Assembly (NCBI RefSeq): GCF_903645355.1
Contig: NZ_CAHJXR010000005.1
Location: 1 to 64,000 of the forward strand
DNA: 64,000 nucleotides
Reading direction: 5' to 3'
DNA from: Schaalia sp. Marseille-Q2122
Lineage (GTDB): Bacteria; Actinomycetota; Actinomycetes; Actinomycetales; Actinomycetaceae
Shown in pieces: positions 27,153-35,575 of this stretch. Numbering within the stretch: position 1 is the stretch's first letter; each line of letters starts with the position of its first letter. Position numbers and translations under genes: made by a program. Below the pieces are notes generated by a model. The model saw nothing but the letters and a program-made list of their open reading frames with translations, had not been told where the DNA came from and did no database searches.

Positions 27153-28516
27153 GGTCTTCCGATGATGGGAGTTAACACAGCCTCCAACGGGAAGACCTCA
27201 ACATGTCCAACGCTACCTTCATTGAGCCTGATTTGACTACTTTTGCTGGTTTGGACGGCCTTGGGCTCATTGTTACCGGCCAGTGTATTGAGCCTGAGCG
27301 AGCAGTGCTCGAATGCCGCGTGGTAGAGCCGGATAACTGGTGCAGGAGGTGTGGCTGCCAAGGACTAGTACGCGACAGTGTGACGCGAAGGCTTGTGCAT
27401 GTGCCTTTTGGGTGGCGTCCTACCAGTTTGTTGGTACGGCTGCGTAGGTACCGCTGTCGGGAGTGTGGGCATGTGTGGCGACAGAATATGGAGTCAGCAG
27501 CAGCCCCCAAAGCACTCCTGTCCAGACGGGCGGCGCGATGGGCGTTGGAAGCGGTTGTGTGCAAGCACTTGAGCATAGCTAGCCTCGCCCAGGGGCTAGG
27601 GGTGGCTTGGGATACCGCTAACGACGCTGTAGTGGCTGAGGGCCTGGAGGTCTTGATCAATAACCCGGCCCGGTTTGACGGTGTGAGAGTTATTGGCGTG
27701 GATGAGCATGTCTGGCGTCATACACGCAAAGGAGACAAGTACGTTACTGTCATCATCGATTTGACCCCGGTCAGGGACGGTACTGGCCCGGCCCGGCTGC
27801 TGGACATGATCCAGGGGCGTTCCAAACAAGCTTTCAAGAATTGGCTAAGCGAACGCGATCAAGCCTGGCGTCGGGGCGTTGAAGTGGTGGCCATGGACGG
27901 TTTCACCGGGTTCAAAACTGCCGCGAGTGAGGAATTACCCCAGGCCAGGGCCGTGCTAGATCCCTTCCATGTCGTCAAACTAGCAGGAGATGCGCTTGAC
28001 CAGTGTCGGCGGCGTGTTCAACAAGAACTCCACGCACGCCGTGGGCGATCAACTGATCCCTTGTATAAGGCCCGCCGCACCCTACACACCGGCATCGACC
28101 TGCTCACCCCTGTCCAGCACAAGCGTCTAGAGACGCTGTTTGCCAACGATGACCATGCCCAAGTTGAGGTGACCTGGGGTGTGTACCAAAAAATGGTGGC
28201 CGCCTACCGCCATCCCGACAGGGCCAAAGGCAAGCAACTCATGCAAGACCTCATCACCGCGATCTGCAAAGACGTGCCCGAGGTCCTTAAAGAAATCAAA
28301 ACCCTGGGACGAACACTAAAGAAACGCGCCACTGACATCCTGGCCTACTTCGACCACCCCAAGACCAGTAACAGTCCCACCGAAGCCATCAACGGTCGCC
28401 TCGAACACCTATGCGGCACCGCTCTGGGCTTTCGCAACCTGACCAACTACATCATCCGCAGCCTACTAGAAACAGGCGGCTTCAAACCCCACCTACACCC
28501 TTAAATCGGAAGAGCC
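27082..28516 (+). mobile_element. ISL3-family insertion sequence, complete
   Basis: 1435-bp element bounded by imperfect ~28-bp inverted repeats beginning GGCTCTTCC at both ends. The left end reads GGCTCTTCCCAAATGAGGG. The right end, read inwards on the minus strand, is GGCTCTTCCGATTTAAGGG, and both continue with GTGT and GGTGG. GGCTCTTCC is typical of ISL3/IS31831-like elements of actinobacteria. It carries one intact transposase. Flanking octamers are GGATATTG and GGATAACC: the first five bases match, so the expected 8-bp target duplication is imperfect. Confidence 0.92.
27203..28504 (+). CDS. ISL3-family transposase
   Basis: 433-aa DDE transposase. The N-terminal zinc-finger region has CRRCGCQG (~47-54) and CRECGHVW (~83-90). 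A helix-turn-helix follows, then the catalytic domain with VIGVDEHVW (first Asp), VVAMDGFTGF (second Asp) and SNSPTEAINGRLEHLC (Glu). The final GFRNLTNYIIRSLL is the usual ISL3 C-terminus. Full length and intact, so the element may still be mobile. The stop TAA lies only 12 nt from the right end. Confidence 0.95.
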   Translation: MSNATFIEPDLTTFAGLDGLGLIVTGQCIEPERAVLECRVVEPDNWCRRCGCQGLVRDSVTRRLVHVPFGWRPTSLLVRLRRYRCRECGHVWRQNMESAAAPKALLSRRAARWALEAVVCKHLSIASLAQGLGVAWDTANDAVVAEGLEVLINNPARFDGVRVIGVDEHVWRHTRKGDKYVTVIIDLTPVRDGTGPARLLDMIQGRSKQAFKNWLSERDQAWRRGVEVVAMDGFTGFKTAASEELPQARAVLDPFHVVKLAGDALDQCRRRVQQELHARRGRSTDPLYKARRTLHTGIDLLTPVQHKRLETLFANDDHAQVEVTWGVYQKMVAAYRHPDRAKGKQLMQDLITAICKDVPEVLKEIKTLGRTLKKRATDILAYFDHPKTSNSPTEAINGRLEHLCGTALGFRNLTNYIIRSLLETGGFKPHLHP

Positions 28517-29129
28517 GGATAACCGCGAAGTACTGGCAACACTGCTGGAGCGCGGCGTCGACGTGAATTATCACGAGCCCGACATGGTCGAACCCTATGC
28601 GCCGACGGCTGTGTTGAGTGCTACACGTCATGGGCAGCCGGAGGTTGTGCACTTCTTGGTCGAGCATGGGGCTGATGTGACGATTGCAGATCGCACAGGC
28701 GAGCGGCCATACACTGCGGCTTTGAAGGTGAAGGATGTGGAGTTGGCGGAGTACCTGCGATCCCTGGAGCCGGAGGAGTGGCATAACCAGGCCGAGAAGG
28801 AACGCGAGCTGAAGGCCTTTAAACTCCCTCAGGAGCTTGTGGAGATGGTGAGATCTGAAGATCGGCGTCTGTCTTTCCCAGAGGAAGAGACAGTCACCTG
28901 GATTGAGTTCCTGGATTTCTTGAATCTGCGGCCCCTGACGATCCGCCGGAAGAAGTACCTCCTGCTGTGTGACAGCTTCGAACACTACGACGACATGTAC
29001 CAGGTACTCTGGCATGGGAAAACGCGGCAGCTTTTCATCTGGGATACCGAGCACCATGAACTGCACGAGCTAGGCACCTGGGAGGAGTTCTTAGCCAATC
29101 CAGGTAAGGCCGTGAATTCGATTTTCTAG
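28517..29129 (+). pseudogene. Ankyrin-repeat/SUKH-like gene, 3' part
   Basis: Continuation of the interrupted ankyrin gene. It resumes in frame with NREVLATLLERGVDVN, then two clear ankyrin repeats (TAVLSATRHGQPEVVHFLVE, and GERPYTAALKVKDVELAEYL). The last ~105 residues (LPQELVEMVRSEDRRLSF... to LGTWEEFLANP) resemble a SUKH/SMI1-KNR4 domain in their hydrophobic pattern and in the closing W-E-E-F-L motif; this assignment is tentative. An internal ATG at 28563 could start a truncated product from a promoter in the element, but no Shine-Dalgarno is evident. Confidence 0.65.
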
Positions 29130-29185
29130 GCGCTGACTGTTTCTTTTAGGCTCTGTCTACTTCCAGCCCAGCGCTTCTGATCCAC

Positions 29186-30718
29186 TCAGTTGTTATCCGT
29201 CGATTTTTCGTCGGCGGCACCAGTTTCCCCAGGAGTGTTGTCAGCAACGGGACCGGCATTGTCATTCTCTTCAGCATTGTCAACACCGAATTCATTTCTT
29301 GGTTCTGAAGAAGTCGCACCTTCACCTTGGACGTCTTGTTGTTCTTCAGCGTTCTCACGTCGAAGCCATTCCTGCTGTATCGGAGTTAATAAGCTGCCAC
29401 GGCCGTACCGCGTGCCTTCAAAATTCACACCACAACCAAACGTAACCCCAGCAAAGAAGGCATTCTCGCCAAACGATGCCCGGCTAAAGTCCACCCAATC
29501 ACCAAAAGACGCCCCTCTAAAGAACGCCCAATCAGCAAAGGATGCCTTATTAAAGTCCACCCCGCCACCGAACGACACCTCGTTAAATTGTGCCCAATCA
29601 CCAAAGGATACGCTGCTAAAGCCCGCCTCTCCAGCAAACGATGCCTCACTAAAGAACGCCCTAATGCCAAACCGCGCCTCGCTGAAGGACACACCGGCAC
29701 CAAACGCCACCTCATCAAAACGCGTCCAATCACCAAAAGACACCCTGCTAAAGTCCACCCAATCACCAAAAGACGCCCCTCTAAAGACCGCCCAATCACC
29801 AAAAGACGCCCCGCTAAAGTCTGCCCCACCACCGAACGACGCCTCACTGAAGACGGCCACGCCATCAAACAATGCCCCATTAAAAGACGCCGCACCACTA
29901 AACGATGCCCCACCAAATATCGCCCCCACACTAAATGACGCCCGGGTGAAGACGGCATTTCCCAAGAATTGGATACTCTCCGCTTGGATTACTCCCTTCC
30001 AGATCGTTTCTGTGAAAGGCACGTGCTCATGTATCACAGCACCGTGAATATCAAAGTTGCACTCACTCCAACTTTTCGCGGAATCAGCATCCTTGCGCAC
30101 ATGGGATGCAATGACGCTGAGGACCGTTGACTCTACTGCCGCGTCACGGAAACGGATAGGCGAGGAAGTATCTGACTGCTGTACGCCGCCGTCGGAACGA
30201 TCTGTACGCAGATAACCGCACAGAATGTCGACGACGCGTTGCTTGTACGACCCTTGGAAAGTGTCGGCAATATCAGCCAAGGCATACACTCCGGCAATAC
30301 GCACTTGTGGAGAGTCCGAACCTAGTTGGGTCACTGCTTCTAGGAGTCGATGGTCTGCCTTTGAGGATTCAGCGTCGGAACGCTCACGATACTTGATGAC
30401 GAGGTAGCCCACTGCGCCAACGCCACCGACAATCGCCAGAATGGTCTGGACAAACTTCAGTGGATCCGCTCCTTTTTCGCCAACGAATAGGCCAGCTCCG
30501 GGAGTCTGCGGATCATTGATGAAAAACCACCAGATAAGCAGTCCGACGGTAATGAACAACGCAAAGGCGATAGCTACCCACGTAGCAATCACCCACAGCA
30601 GGGGCCACGTTCGCCAGAATGACGCCTGTCTTGACTGCTTTTTCTGCTCTCTGGGCTTATCAGCATTCAGTTGATGAGAAACCCATGTTCCGCTGTCATG
30701 CCCCTGCGATACATTCAT
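29186..30718 (-). CDS. Membrane-anchored pentapeptide_3 repeat protein
   Basis: 510 aa. After a ~30-residue basic N-terminus, two membrane helices (about 33-62 and 88-108) anchor the protein. A helical segment with LLEAVTQLGSDSPQVRIAGV and YALADI follows, the block often found before actinobacterial pentapeptide repeats. Residues ~265-450 hold about 17 repeats of 11 residues of the type S-x-x-S/A-F-G-D-W-x-x-F, in which phenylalanines alternate every 5 and 6 residues (pentapeptide_3 pattern), predicting a beta-solenoid. The C-terminus is acidic and low-complexity. No Shine-Dalgarno precedes the ATG. Its partner is unknown; pentapeptide proteins such as Qnr/MfpA mimic DNA to protect gyrase, but membrane-anchored forms have no settled role. 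Confidence 0.75.
   Translation of the reverse strand: MNVSQGHDSGTWVSHQLNADKPREQKKQSRQASFWRTWPLLWVIATWVAIAFALFITVGLLIWWFFINDPQTPGAGLFVGEKGADPLKFVQTILAIVGGVGAVGYLVIKYRERSDAESSKADHRLLEAVTQLGSDSPQVRIAGVYALADIADTFQGSYKQRVVDILCGYLRTDRSDGGVQQSDTSSPIRFRDAAVESTVLSVIASHVRKDADSAKSWSECNFDIHGAVIHEHVPFTETIWKGVIQAESIQFLGNAVFTRASFSVGAIFGGASFSGAASFNGALFDGVAVFSEASFGGGADFSGASFGDWAVFRGASFGDWVDFSRVSFGDWTRFDEVAFGAGVSFSEARFGIRAFFSEASFAGEAGFSSVSFGDWAQFNEVSFGGGVDFNKASFADWAFFRGASFGDWVDFSRASFGENAFFAGVTFGCGVNFEGTRYGRGSLLTPIQQEWLRRENAEEQQDVQGEGATSSEPRNEFGVDNAEENDNAGPVADNTPGETGAADEKSTDNN
29420..29960 (-). repeat. 33-nt tandem coding repeats in the solenoid gene
   Basis: Degenerate 33-nt units encoding the 11-residue repeats. 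Within them a 41-nt segment is repeated exactly (29483-29523 and 29747-29787), 264 nt (eight units) apart. Confidence 0.85.
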
Positions 30719-30901
30719 GTGACAATTTTGCCTGACCGATTCCGCCCTCGCATAGCTGCCGTTTGCTAACTCCGAGGGATTCCTTGAGCTGTCTCAGGCA
30801 CTCCTCAAGCGACTCCAAGTGTGCCCCGCTCCTCACCGCTACCCCCTGCTCCCTCAGGCACAAAATAGATAAAATGGGTATGTTCTAATTCAGGAGGAAT
30901 C

Positions 30902-32317
30902 ATGTCTACCCCGCGCATCGTGGTCATTGGCTCAGGCTTTGGCGGCCTCTTTGCCACCCGTAAGCTCCGCAAGGCCAATGTGGATGTCACGCTGATCGCA
31001 AAGACCAGCCACCACCTTTTCCAGCCCCTGCTCTACCAGGTGGCCACCGGCATCCTCTCCGCCGGCGAGATCGCCCCCTCCACCCGCGAAATCCTACGCA
31101 AGCAGAAGAACGTCCAGGTAATCCTGGGCCTGGTTGTCGACATTGATACCGAAAACCGCATCGTCCACTGGCGTAACCACAACCGCCCCGAGCAAACCCC
31201 ATACGACATTCTCATCGTCGCCGCGGGTGCCGGACAGTCCTACTTCGGCAACGACCACTTCGCAGTCTTTGCCCCCGGCATGAAGAGCATTGACGATGCC
31301 CTGGAGCTACGTGCCCGCATCTTTGGCGCGTTCGAACTGGCCGAACTGGAAACCGATCCGGGAGAGATCGAAAAACTCCTGACCTTCGTCGTCGTTGGCG
31401 CTGGCCCCACGGGTGTGGAGATGGCAGGTCAGATCCGAGAGCTCGCCTCCCATACTCTGCACGGAGAGTTCCGCAATTTCGATCCTGCAAAGGCTCGTGT
31501 CATCCTCGTGGACGGTGCGGATCGCCCGCTGCCCGTCTTTGGTGAAAAGCTGGGCGATGCCACGCGCGATGCCCTCGAAAAACTGGGGGTCGAGGTTCGC
31601 CCGCGCTCAATCGTTACCAATGTTGACGGCGATTCGGTGACCATTAAGTCCCTCGATTCTGGCGAGGAAACCCGCATTGACACCGTGTGTAAGGTGTGGG
31701 CTGCCGGCGTGCAGGGCTCCGAACTGGGCAAGGTCCTATCCGAACGCACCGGCGTTGAACTTGACCGCGCTGGCCGCGTGGTCGTCGCCCCCGACTTGAC
31801 CGTCCCCGGCCACCCCGAGATCTTCGTCATTGGTGACCTCATGTCGGTGCCCGGCGTTCCCGGCGTCGCCCAGGGCGCTATCCAGGCCGCAGATTTTGTG
31901 GCCGACCAGATCGTTGCCCGCATCAACGGCCGTGCACCCAAGGCCACCACATTTGCATACAAGGACAAGGGCTCCATGGCCACCATCGCCCGCTTCAAGG
32001 CCGTGGTGAGCATGGGCAAATTCAAGCTCACGGGATTCCCAGCCTGGGTCGCCTGGTGTTTCTTGCACCTGCTCTACATCGTGGGCTTCAAGGCGCAGGT
32101 CGGCACCCTGCTGCACTGGTTCATCAGCTTCGTGTCCAACGCGCGTTCAGAGCGCACCACCACCAACCAGCAGATGGTTGGTCGCCTGGCCCTCGAGCAG
32201 CTTGGCACGGGATCCTCGGGTCGCCTGGTTGCGGGTGAGGAAGTGATCAACGCATCCGAGGACGAGGAAGCCGCTTCCGAGGCTGATGAGGAAACTCGCG
32301 ACCGCGAAGCGGAATAA
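30902..32317 (+). CDS. ndh: Type II NADH dehydrogenase
   Basis: Single-subunit, non-proton-pumping NADH:quinone oxidoreductase at the inner face of the membrane. The 471-aa protein has the FAD-binding GSGFGGLFATRKL at the N-terminus, the NADH-binding VVVGAGPTGVEMAGQI (~160-175), the second FAD motif EIFVIGDLMSV, and the quinone-site AQGAIQAADFVADQI. The C-terminal region has a hydrophobic, membrane-binding segment (FPAWVAWCFLHLLYIVGF) and ends in a very acidic tail. ATG follows AGGAGGAAT. Monocistronic, closed by a hairpin at 32347-32400. Confidence 0.93.
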   Translation: MSTPRIVVIGSGFGGLFATRKLRKANVDVTLIAKTSHHLFQPLLYQVATGILSAGEIAPSTREILRKQKNVQVILGLVVDIDTENRIVHWRNHNRPEQTPYDILIVAAGAGQSYFGNDHFAVFAPGMKSIDDALELRARIFGAFELAELETDPGEIEKLLTFVVVGAGPTGVEMAGQIRELASHTLHGEFRNFDPAKARVILVDGADRPLPVFGEKLGDATRDALEKLGVEVRPRSIVTNVDGDSVTIKSLDSGEETRIDTVCKVWAAGVQGSELGKVLSERTGVELDRAGRVVVAPDLTVPGHPEIFVIGDLMSVPGVPGVAQGAIQAADFVADQIVARINGRAPKATTFAYKDKGSMATIARFKAVVSMGKFKLTGFPAWVAWCFLHLLYIVGFKAQVGTLLHWFISFVSNARSERTTTNQQMVGRLALEQLGTGSSGRLVAGEEVINASEDEEAASEADEETRDREAE

Positions 32318-32346
32318 CCCTGTCGAATTCCTCGACGTGAGGAAAT

Positions 32347-32400
32347 GCCGGGCTCGCAACGTCACGAAGGAAATGATGTGGCAATGCGGGCCCGGCTTTT
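32347..32400 (+). terminator. ndh terminator
   Basis: Twelve-base stem GCCGGGCTCGCA (32347-32358) with TGCGGGCCCGGC (32385-32396; one wobble pair), 26-nt loop, followed by TTTT. Confidence 0.75.
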
Positions 32401-32477
32401 CTATGAGTTCCCTCTGAGTTATCCACAGATTTTCCATTTCACATCAAAGAAACGCTTGAACGTTGTAGCGTGGCAGC

Positions 32478-33161
32478 ATGACTAGGTTTCACGCTTCACG
32501 AAAAACTGCAGCGTTCTGCGCACTCATCATGATTAGCTCTACAGCCTTCATCGGTGGCTGCGCCCAAGATGACCGGCCTATATCGGAAATCCCCTTCTTC
32601 AAGCCAGAACAATCCGGAAGCAGCGCACAATCAGAAGACGCCGCATCGACTGACACGGTTATGTCTGGTCACTACAAAGTGAGCCCTGAAGGCAAGCTCC
32701 TCCGACCGGAAAGTATCTACGAGCTCACCCCTCCTGAGCTCCCGGAAGTGGCTATGGTGTACGACCAAAACGGAGCTGAAGCTTTCGCGGAATACTTTGT
32801 TGACGTCATCGATTACACGTGGATGAGCGGAGATTCCAGCCTTTTACGTTCGATAAGTGCTGAGTCGTGCACGTGGTGCGCCTACGTGGCTGATGAGACA
32901 GACAAACTCACTGCGGCAGGAGGGTGGGGAGAACATGTGAACAATCGGGTCCTCAGCATCGAACCAGCCTTCGAAGCCCCCAGTCATCCAGGGCTATGGG
33001 ACACGGTCTTGCATATCGAGAGTGATAGGCACAACCATTACGACGGTACAACATTGAAGAAATATCCGGGTGAGAAAACTCAATTCCACATCCAGATGCG
33101 CCAGTTCGACGGAATGTGGAAGATCACAGCCGCCGCTGGGGAAGCGGAGGAAAAGGAGTGA
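32478..33161 (+). CDS. DUF6318-like lipoprotein
   Basis: 227-aa secreted lipoprotein. A basic N-terminus, hydrophobic stretch and lipobox STAFIGGC place the lipidated cysteine at residue ~28. The body after a Ser/Asp-rich linker contains LTPPELPEVAMVYDQNGAEA, then FAEYFVDVIDYTWMSGD and a paired-cysteine SCTWC motif, the pattern of DUF6318, an NTF2-like family of actinobacterial lipoproteins of unknown function. ATG 32478 lies 6 nt after TAGCGT (leaderless type). A PKD-like secreted protein follows almost immediately, suggesting a shared extracellular role. Confidence 0.75.
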   Translation: MTRFHASRKTAAFCALIMISSTAFIGGCAQDDRPISEIPFFKPEQSGSSAQSEDAASTDTVMSGHYKVSPEGKLLRPESIYELTPPELPEVAMVYDQNGAEAFAEYFVDVIDYTWMSGDSSLLRSISAESCTWCAYVADETDKLTAAGGWGEHVNNRVLSIEPAFEAPSHPGLWDTVLHIESDRHNHYDGTTLKKYPGEKTQFHIQMRQFDGMWKITAAAGEAEEKE

Positions 33162-33166
33162 AATTG

Positions 33167-34000
33167 ATGACGCTGTCCATCACTTTGTCTTTAGCCACAT
33201 GCTTATTCGCTCCGATTCTGCTTGCGGATGTTCCGCTACTCTTCCCTCTTGATAACGATAACTCCAGCAACGAATCAGGATTTTCTCTCCAAGGCTCTAC
33301 CAGAAACAGTGGCACTCACGGCTTCGTTGATGTCGCCTTGAGAAGAGAGGAACTCCGCGATGGAGCTTACTCTGCCCCTGATCTTGTTCCCGGTGAAGTT
33401 CAGGCCGAGCTTGGCCGACGCGCACTGCCCAAGAACGTCAATGTAGGCTGTAGCGGCCAGATCCAAGGCGGCCTATGGGGCGGTGGCGACATCTGCCCCA
33501 TTAACTTCCCCGACGAATCACCACCAGAAGAAATCCCACCCATCGACCTTCTCTACCACGCCCTGTCACAAGCAAGAATCGAAGGCGCAGGACTACAAGT
33601 CCAACCCCACCTGCGCGCCTACGTTGGCGTCCCCACTCTGGTTCATGCCACCCAACCCACCCGCTCGGAGACACTCCACATCCTGGGCTACGACGTCACT
33701 GTAAACTTCTCCGCCAGTTCCTACAAGTACGACTTCGGCGATGGTTACCCGCCTCTGGTCACGACAGATCCATCGGGCCCCTATCCGATCACGACCCTAC
33801 GCCACGTCTACCAGGAACCATTCCCCTCGCAAACAGTTACCTTAGAGACTACGTGGACGGCCACCATTACTCACCCCGTCACCGGCGAGGTCCTTTCTGT
33901 CCCAGGCGTGATGATTACCCGCGAGCGCTCGGCTCCTTTCGAGGTCCGCAAGGCGAAGGGTTATCTGACGGACACTGCTGAAGAGCTCCGAGGGCGATAA
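33167..34000 (+). CDS. Secreted PKD-like domain protein
   Basis: 277 aa with an N-terminal signal-like segment (LSITLSLATCLFAPILLADV) and no lipobox. The C-terminal ~110 residues form a PKD-like beta-sandwich: SASSYKYDFGDGYPP is the classic xDFGDG core, followed by LRHVYQEPF and repeated beta-strand patterns. The middle region is proline-rich and has two cysteines (GCSGQ, DICPINFP). ATG 33167 lies 8 nt after AAAGGAG; a GTG at 33158 overlapping the upstream stop is the alternative. Typically paired with DUF6318-type lipoproteins in related genomes (recalled, not checked). Confidence 0.7.
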   Translation: MTLSITLSLATCLFAPILLADVPLLFPLDNDNSSNESGFSLQGSTRNSGTHGFVDVALRREELRDGAYSAPDLVPGEVQAELGRRALPKNVNVGCSGQIQGGLWGGGDICPINFPDESPPEEIPPIDLLYHALSQARIEGAGLQVQPHLRAYVGVPTLVHATQPTRSETLHILGYDVTVNFSASSYKYDFGDGYPPLVTTDPSGPYPITTLRHVYQEPFPSQTVTLETTWTATITHPVTGEVLSVPGVMITRERSAPFEVRKAKGYLTDTAEELRGR

Positions 34001-34031
34001 CGGCTCGAGGGGAAGCTGCGGCGCCCTCGTC

Positions 34032-34586
34032 CTATGGGCTGTTTTCCACGGGCACCGGATACACCGTGCCTGTCAGGCGGTGGTACACGATTCCCATCAC
34101 AAGTACGATGGCGATGCCTACGCACATAGGCCATAGCAGGTAGCTCCATGGTGTGGCTGCGCTCATGACGACCAGTGGGTTTGCTCCTGCTGGTGGGTGG
34201 GTGACGCGCAGGAGGGCCATGAGGATGATTGACACGGCGAGGGTCATGCCAATGGTCCACCAACGTATCGGCAGGAAATGCCCGGCGACGAGGCCGCAGA
34301 TGGTGGTGACGATGTGTCCGCCCGCGACGTTGATGGGTTGGGAGACAGTTGATTCTGGCAGGGTGAATACGAGCACGCAGGAGGAGCCGAAAGCGGTGGC
34401 CAGCAGCGGGTAGTGGGAGCTGGTGTCCAGCAGGGCGATGAGGGCGATGGTCAGGGCCGCGCCAAGGCTTCCGATGATGACGCGGGAGATGGGCGCGTGG
34501 TCTTCGGTGCGGATGATGAGGTTGCGCAGCGTTGCGGAGGAGACGATTCTCCCAGTCGGCCAGCGGTTGTTTTCTGCTTCTTTCAT
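34032..34586 (-). CDS. HPP-family membrane protein
   Basis: 184-aa integral membrane protein with four to five helices. The diagnostic HPPAGANPLVV motif follows ILMALLRVT, and GSSCVLVFTLPESTVSQP lies in an earlier loop. HPP proteins have been linked to nitrite transport in plant and cyanobacterial relatives; bacterial roles are otherwise open. ATG 34586 follows GAGGGC, and its ATGA overlaps the stop of the upstream permease-like gene, so the two are translationally coupled. It converges with the PKD gene at 34000. Confidence 0.8.
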   Translation of the reverse strand: MKEAENNRWPTGRIVSSATLRNLIIRTEDHAPISRVIIGSLGAALTIALIALLDTSSHYPLLATAFGSSCVLVFTLPESTVSQPINVAGGHIVTTICGLVAGHFLPIRWWTIGMTLAVSIILMALLRVTHPPAGANPLVVMSAATPWSYLLWPMCVGIAIVLVMGIVYHRLTGTVYPVPVENSP

Positions 34587-35419
34587 GTGCCCTCTTCCCC
34601 GTGGCGGGACACGAGCACCGATAGGACGATCAGGGCGAGGGAGAGGACCCATAGGCTGATCTCTCCCCAGCCATCCAGGCCTTTCCACAAGGGGTTATCA
34701 CCGAAGGCCCAGTCTACGGGGGAAAGGTCGGCGATCCAGTGCCAGTCGGGGTTAAGGCGCGCGATTGCGTCCACAATGTAGCTTGATACGGCGATGAGCA
34801 CTCCTGCAGCGCGGGCCCACACTTTGTTGCCGACGTAGGCGCCGACGAGGATGACGCTTGCTGCGACGAGGGCGCCCAGGCCCAGCCAGACGATGGTGGT
34901 TTGGCGGAGTAGGCGGACTTTCAACTCAATCTCAAGGGGTTTATTGAGCCAGCGTATGGCGAGGTAGGTGGCGAGGGCGATGATGCTTAGGCGCGTGAGG
35001 ACGGCGGCGCTGACCTCGAGGCAGTAGCGGGCAGGGCCTATGCCGCGTGTTGGAACAGCGTGGAGGGAGATGTTGTCTTCCGTTCCGACGGTTGCGGCGC
35101 TCCCCCATTGGATGGCGGCGGACACGATCACGAGGTAGCCGACGAGGGCGAAGATGAGTGCCTGCGTGTAGCCGGGGCCGGTGTGGATCTGATCGAATCG
35201 TAGGGTTCCGTAGAGGAGGCGCGGCAGTCGGTTGATGGCGGCGAGCCAGGAGGGGGAGGTGAGGGTCGGGTAGAGGGGCAGGATGACCATCACTGAGGTG
35301 AGCATGAGTGCGCTCCAGAAGAGGAGGGAGCGCCATGAGGCTGCCATATTTGCGCGATAGACAGGGAGTGCGTGTCCGCGTAGGCGCGTGTGGGTTTGGG
35401 TGGCCGGAGTGGTGTTCAC
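34583..35419 (-). CDS. Putative ABC-2-type permease
   Basis: 278-aa membrane protein with about six helices (e.g. LLFWSALMLTSVMVILPLYP, YTQALIFALVGYLVIVSAAI, TTIVWLGLGALVAASVILVG). The segment GTEDNISLHAVPTRGIGPAR lies where ABC-2 permeases have their coupling helix, suggesting that family, but no ATP-binding subunit is adjacent and this assignment is tentative. GTG 35419 is preferred over TTG 35443 because AGGAAG lies 6 nt upstream. It overlaps the HPP gene by 4 nt. Divergent from the MerR regulator. Confidence 0.55.
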   Translation of the reverse strand: MNTTPATQTHTRLRGHALPVYRANMAASWRSLLFWSALMLTSVMVILPLYPTLTSPSWLAAINRLPRLLYGTLRFDQIHTGPGYTQALIFALVGYLVIVSAAIQWGSAATVGTEDNISLHAVPTRGIGPARYCLEVSAAVLTRLSIIALATYLAIRWLNKPLEIELKVRLLRQTTIVWLGLGALVAASVILVGAYVGNKVWARAAGVLIAVSSYIVDAIARLNPDWHWIADLSPVDWAFGDNPLWKGLDGWGEISLWVLSLALIVLSVLVSRHGEEGT

Positions 35420-35544
35420 TGGTGGCTTCCTGGGGTAGCTCAAGGTGATGGGGTGCCGTTGTCAGTGTAGACCCGCCGCAGGCTCCTATTGAACGTTGTA
35501 CCTGCGTTTGGTGGGATTTTCTGGCGAGGTGGCAGACTTGCACC

Positions 35545-35557
35545 TGACGTAGCGTCA
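35545..35557. promoter_or_regulatory. Candidate MerR/TipAL operator
   Basis: Dyad TGACG-TAG-CGTCA in the divergent region between the permease and the MerR-family gene, 18 nt before the regulator's ATG and just after TTGCAC. Position suits autoregulation. Confidence 0.5.
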
Positions 35558-35575
35558 TGGTTGAAGGTGGTATTT

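Noticed and set aside
29420-29960. 33-nt tandem repeats considered as a CRISPR-like array
   Set aside because: The repeats are in frame, degenerate and contiguous without spacers; they encode a protein solenoid.
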